This document shows positions 60,979-64,000 of a stretch of 64,000 bases of DNA, piece after piece; the first letter of the stretch is position 1, and each line of letters begins with the position of its first letter. The translations under genes and the position numbers were made by a program. Origin of the DNA: Nevskiaceae bacterium (GTDB lineage: Bacteria; Pseudomonadota; Gammaproteobacteria; Nevskiales; Nevskiaceae); the NCBI GenBank assembly GCA_008012115.1, contig SSEB01000003.1, positions 496,001-560,000 of the forward strand, given 5' to 3'. A model generated the notes under the pieces. That model did not search any database and was not told where the DNA came from. It saw only the letters and a program-made list of their open reading frames with translations.

Positions 60979-61758
60979 TTAACTTTTCTGCTCTTGCTGC
61001 ACGGCTGGGGCACGCAAGGTGAGCATCTCCGGCAGTACCGTGCGCAGGTAGGCAAGTACTGCGCATATCGACTCTTCAAACGCCTCGTCATCGATGCGGC
61101 CGTGGAGCGCGTAGGACCTCGACCAAAAGGCGTCGAACACCTCCATGCCGAAGCCGAACTTCAACTCGAGATTTGGGATGTCCGGCATGATGAATACCGC
61201 TCGCAGGGTCTCGACGACGGACCTCGCGACGACGATGTTGCTCTCGACATTCGACAGGCGTCCCTCGCGGTTCAGGATCGGCCCCAGCAGGATCTCCGAT
61301 GCCGCCCGGCTGCCGTTGACCAGGTGCCGCGCGCCGTCGGCAAGGGAACGAACCCACTGCTGCCACGAGGGCTCGCCCCTTTTCGCGAGTTCGGTTGCCA
61401 ATTCATTGATGAAGGCGACCACATCGCGGTTGTTGCGACGGTTCAACTCCAGCCGCACCGCTGCCATGCTGGGGAACAGGTAGTGCACGGAGGCGGGCGA
61501 CATGCCGGCTTTTTTGGCGATGTCGTAAAAGCTGATGTCCTCGATCCGCGCGCTTTCGAGGAGAGCCTGGGCCGCCTCGAGGATTTCGCCGAAGCGGCGC
61601 TGACTGCGCTCCTGTGTGGGGGCGCGGGCAATGCGAGCGACGTTGGCGGAACGCCCTTTTCGCTGCGACGCCTTGGGTCGAACGATCGTTGCCGGTGTTG
61701 TTGGTCTGTCCTTCACGAAGCGCTCCGGGTCCTGTGCGGCGGTGAGCCGCGGCCTCAT
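60979..61758 (-). CDS. TetR/AcrR family transcriptional regulator
   Basis: A 259-residue regulator. The helix-turn-helix (about residues 50-95) contains ILEAAQALLESARIEDISFYDIAKKAGMSPASVHYLFPS, the TetR signature. The C-terminal ligand domain is unassigned. The 45 residues before the HTH are longer than usual and Arg/Lys-rich; a later start at GTG (VKDRPT) is possible. It sits between the operon it precedes on the same strand and the divergent PQQ dehydrogenase gene, so both are natural targets. A perfect palindrome at 61819 is a candidate site. Confidence 0.85.
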   Translation of the reverse strand: MRPRLTAAQDPERFVKDRPTTPATIVRPKASQRKGRSANVARIARAPTQERSQRRFGEILEAAQALLESARIEDISFYDIAKKAGMSPASVHYLFPSMAAVRLELNRRNNRDVVAFINELATELAKRGEPSWQQWVRSLADGARHLVNGSRAASEILLGPILNREGRLSNVESNIVVARSVVETLRAVFIMPDIPNLELKFGFGMEVFDAFWSRSYALHGRIDDEAFEESICAVLAYLRTVLPEMLTLRAPAVQQEQKS

Positions 61759-61818
61759 AGTTCTACAAAATTTTATTTAAGTCAAATTAAATTTCAATAA
61801 AGAACGAGCCACGCCTCA

Positions 61819-61835
61819 TGTTTACTAGGTAAACA
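61819..61835. promoter_or_regulatory. Candidate TetR operator
   Basis: TGTTTAC and GTAAACA flank a three-base spacer in a perfect 17-bp palindrome, between the divergent TetR and PQQ dehydrogenase genes and 33 bases before the candidate -35 box. Size and position suit autoregulation and control of the dehydrogenase. Confidence 0.55.
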
Positions 61836-61867
61836 GTCAAGCCGTTCGCGCTGAAGCGATGTATTAC

Positions 61868-61896
61868 TTGACGTTAATCAGGATTAATTCTACTCT
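61868..61896 (+). promoter_or_regulatory. Candidate promoter of the PQQ dehydrogenase gene with an internal palindrome
   Basis: TTGACG (61868-61873) and TACTCT (61891-61896) are 17 bases apart, 69 bases before the ATG. The spacer contains TTAATC-AG-GATTAA at 61874-61887, a perfect inverted repeat that could be an activator or repressor site. The rest of the 206-base gap toward the TetR gene is AT-rich without a clear second promoter. Confidence 0.45.
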
Positions 61897-61964
61897 CGGC
61901 GTGCCTTATCGCCACGCCCCGCCGCATGCACCCCGCTACCGGCGAGGCTCATGGGAGTCCGTCA

Positions 61965-64000
61965 ATGAAGCTTTCCTTGTTCAAGAACCGCATCAACGTG
62001 CTGTGGCTTTTAGCCGGTATTGCGCTGGCCTCATCGCAGCTGTCCGCCGCCGACGACGGCGCCAATACCGATTGGCCGCTCCTCGGTCGAACCGCGGATA
62101 TGCAGCATGAGAGCCCCCTGCAGCAGATCAACGCTACGAACGTGAAGAACCTGGGGCTGGCGTGGTACGCCGATATGCCTTCGTCCGACGGTCTGGTCGG
62201 CAACCCGATGGTGGTTGACGGCGTCGTCTACCAGAGCGGCCCGGCAGGCCGTGCCTATGCCAACGATCTGCGAACCGGGAAGCTGCTGTGGCAGTACACC
62301 GCCGAAGTGAATCTCGCGCGCATGGGCCGGATGCCCTGGTGGGCCCGACGTTACAACCGGGGTCTTGCCACGCACGGTGACAAGGTCTTCATCACCTCCG
62401 GTGACTGCCGGCTGATCGCGCTTGATCGCAAAACCGGAAAGAAGGTCTGGGAAGTGGAGGCCTGCGATCCCACCGGAGCCGAAGGGATGTACGGCATCAC
62501 CGGTGCGCCACGCTTGGGCAACGGTATGGTGTTCATCGGCAACACCTGCGGCGACACAGGCGTCGGCCGCGGGTATGTCGACGCCTATGACGAGAACACC
62601 GGCGCGCGAAAGTGGCGTTTCTACACCGTTCCCGACGACCCCGCCAAAGGTCCGCAGAAGACGCCTGAACTTGAGGCGGCTGCCAAAACCTGGGGCACGG
62701 ACTGGTACAAGAAATCGCATGGCTGCGGCAGCGTCTGGGAAGCGATCACCTACGACCAGCAACTGAACCAGGTCTATCTCGGAGTCGACGGTCCTTCGCC
62801 GTGGAATCCGGCGATGCGTGCGGCCGACGCCGGTGATGAGCTCTACACGAATGCCGTCGTTGCTCTGGACGCGTCGACCGGAAAATACCTGTGGCACTAC
62901 ACGGTCACGCCGCACGACGGCTGGAACTACAACCCGACCTCGCACCTCATGCTCGCGAATCTGCCCTTGGAGGGCAGTACGCGCCGAGTGGTGATGGCGG
63001 CACCCAAGAATGGCTTCTTCTATGTGCTCGATGCCAAGACCGGCAAGTTCATCTCAGCCAACAACTTCACCCCAGTGAACTGGGCTTCGCGCATCGACGC
63101 CAAGACCGGACGCCCGGTCACGCTGCCCGACGCACGCTATTGGGAACATCCCGGCAAACGAACCGTGGTGCTGCCGGCCAATTCCGGCGCGCACAACTGG
63201 CAGGCGATGGCATTCAATCCCGCAACCGGATTGGTTTACATCCCCGTCGCTTCTGCACCGCAAGCGCTGACCGCTGATCCGAGCGACGTGGTTGGTGGAG
63301 TGCGCTCGGACGACTACATCGGGTTCGGCAAGGATCCGAAGTGGAAGGCCTACGGTGAACTGGTCGCCTGGGATCCTGTGAAGCAACAGGCGCGCTGGCG
63401 CGTCCGCCGCAAGCTGCCGATGAACGGCGGCATGCTGACAACGGCCGGTAACCTTGTTTTCGAAGGGACGGGCGACGGAAAGTTCGAGGCGTATGCTGCC
63501 GATACCGGCAAGCTGCTGTGGTCCTTCAACGTCGGAGGCTCGGTGCTGGCCGCTCCGTCTACGGTGAATATCGACGGCAAGCAGATGGTGCTGGTTTCCG
63601 TAGGCAACGGTGGCTCATCCAATATCGGCGCCTCGCTGGCGCGACTCGCGTCGACGCCCAAGACGCGCACCCAGGCCCGGTTGCTGGCCTTTGCGCTCGA
63701 CGCCAAAGCACCCTTGCCCGAGGCGAAGGCGCCGGAGCTTCCCAAGCCGCCTCTGGCGCGGTTCCCAGAGGATCAGGTGAAAAAAGGCGCAGTGCTCTTC
63801 GACCAGTACACCTGCGTCTACTGTCACGGACATGGCGCGGAGTCCGCCAACGGCGCGATCAAGGATTTGCGCTTTGCAACCGCCGAAACACACCAGCAGT
63901 TCGCTGCCATCGTCTACGGCGCCCGCATCGACAAGGGCATGCCGCCATTCCCGGATATCCCGGCGGATGATCTGAAAGCGATCCAGGCCTACATCATCAA
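61965..64000 (+). CDS. PQQ-dependent dehydrogenase with C-terminal cytochrome c domain, partial
   Basis: Starts at ATG 61965 and stays open to the right edge (678 codons visible). A signal peptide (ending SSQLSA) is followed by an eight-bladed quinoprotein propeller: DWPLLGRTADMQHESPL, RTGKLLWQYTAEV, GYVDAYDENTGARKW, ASTGKYLWHYTVTPHDGWNY and ADTGKLLWSFNVGG. A cytochrome c domain follows with CVYCH (Cys617, Cys620, His621) and MPPFPDIP. The fold is that of periplasmic quinohemoprotein alcohol dehydrogenases. The three residues that normally hold the metal and act as base appear to be Asp197, Gly276 and Asn321 instead of Glu, Asn and Asp. Divergent from TetR. Confidence 0.82.
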   Translation, partial: MKLSLFKNRINVLWLLAGIALASSQLSAADDGANTDWPLLGRTADMQHESPLQQINATNVKNLGLAWYADMPSSDGLVGNPMVVDGVVYQSGPAGRAYANDLRTGKLLWQYTAEVNLARMGRMPWWARRYNRGLATHGDKVFITSGDCRLIALDRKTGKKVWEVEACDPTGAEGMYGITGAPRLGNGMVFIGNTCGDTGVGRGYVDAYDENTGARKWRFYTVPDDPAKGPQKTPELEAAAKTWGTDWYKKSHGCGSVWEAITYDQQLNQVYLGVDGPSPWNPAMRAADAGDELYTNAVVALDASTGKYLWHYTVTPHDGWNYNPTSHLMLANLPLEGSTRRVVMAAPKNGFFYVLDAKTGKFISANNFTPVNWASRIDAKTGRPVTLPDARYWEHPGKRTVVLPANSGAHNWQAMAFNPATGLVYIPVASAPQALTADPSDVVGGVRSDDYIGFGKDPKWKAYGELVAWDPVKQQARWRVRRKLPMNGGMLTTAGNLVFEGTGDGKFEAYAADTGKLLWSFNVGGSVLAAPSTVNIDGKQMVLVSVGNGGSSNIGASLARLASTPKTRTQARLLAFALDAKAPLPEAKAPELPKPPLARFPEDQVKKGAVLFDQYTCVYCHGHGAESANGAIKDLRFATAETHQQFAAIVYGARIDKGMPPFPDIPADDLKAIQAYII

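Noticed and set aside
1..64000. tRNA, rRNA or CRISPR features
   Set aside because: No cloverleaf-like element, rRNA segment or regularly spaced direct repeat was seen on either strand.

Overview
The window comes from a GC-rich proteobacterial chromosome. Gene content and style (several DUF1302/DUF1329 envelope proteins, acyl-CoA and steroid-type redox enzymes, almost no mobile genes) fit a hydrocarbon- or steroid-degrading gammaproteobacterium of the Solimonas/Nevskia kind. That placement is an inference from gene content; no rRNA or other phylogenetic marker is present. I saw no tRNA, rRNA, CRISPR array, transposase or integrase.

Layout. 1-2.9 kb: a partial bestrophin-like channel, an enoyl-CoA hydratase-like protein, a DUF6455 protein and AcpH. 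3.1-6.1 kb: an acyl-CoA dehydrogenase, a dienoyl-CoA-reductase-like SDR and a LolA-like exported protein. 6.2-10 kb: a minus-strand operon of DUF1214 protein, sulfotransferase, SDR and EthD protein. 10.3-13.1 kb: a histidine kinase with a tandem-receiver regulator. 13.3-18.1 kb: SnoaL-like protein, DUF1329, DUF1302 and a crotonase. 18.2-22.2 kb: housekeeping and stress genes. 22.2-25.6 kb: SDR, ferredoxin, Rieske oxygenase and a divergent steroid 5-alpha-reductase-like protein. 25.6-30.3 kb: a large PQQ-propeller lipoprotein and a phytoene-desaturase-like flavoprotein. 30.4-35.7 kb: the lower half of a meta-cleavage pathway (hydrolase, hydratase, acylating acetaldehyde dehydrogenase, aldolase). 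36-46.3 kb: SDR, AraC regulator, a sulfatase with its own formylglycine-generating enzyme, a GH5 lipoprotein, another DUF1329 protein and two MDR dehydrogenases.

46.6-60.9 kb is one tightly packed eleven-gene minus-strand operon: DUF1329, DUF1302, RND transporter, YCF48-like propeller, exported flavin amine oxidase, di-heme cytochrome c, two unknown membrane proteins, a GMC/cholesterol-oxidase-like flavoprotein, a Baeyer-Villiger-type monooxygenase and an alpha/beta hydrolase. A TetR regulator precedes it, and a PQQ dehydrogenase-cytochrome fusion diverges from that regulator and runs off the right edge. The set looks like an envelope uptake plus oxidation system for a hydrophobic, probably steroid- or terpenoid-like substrate. 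Base composition and codon use look less GC-biased here than in the first 46 kb.

The most unusual feature is a family of six dispersed intergenic palindromic elements of about 110-120 bp, at 2.9, 10.1, 18.9, 28.4, 30.3 and 41.0 kb. Each has GC-rich ends (CCACCCGCT ... AGCGGGTGG; two copies have T for the first C on the left) around an AT-rich, largely self-complementary core. All six lie in the same orientation whatever the direction of the neighbouring genes. In three copies the inner part of the outer stem differs in sequence but stays paired. I do not recognise this family.
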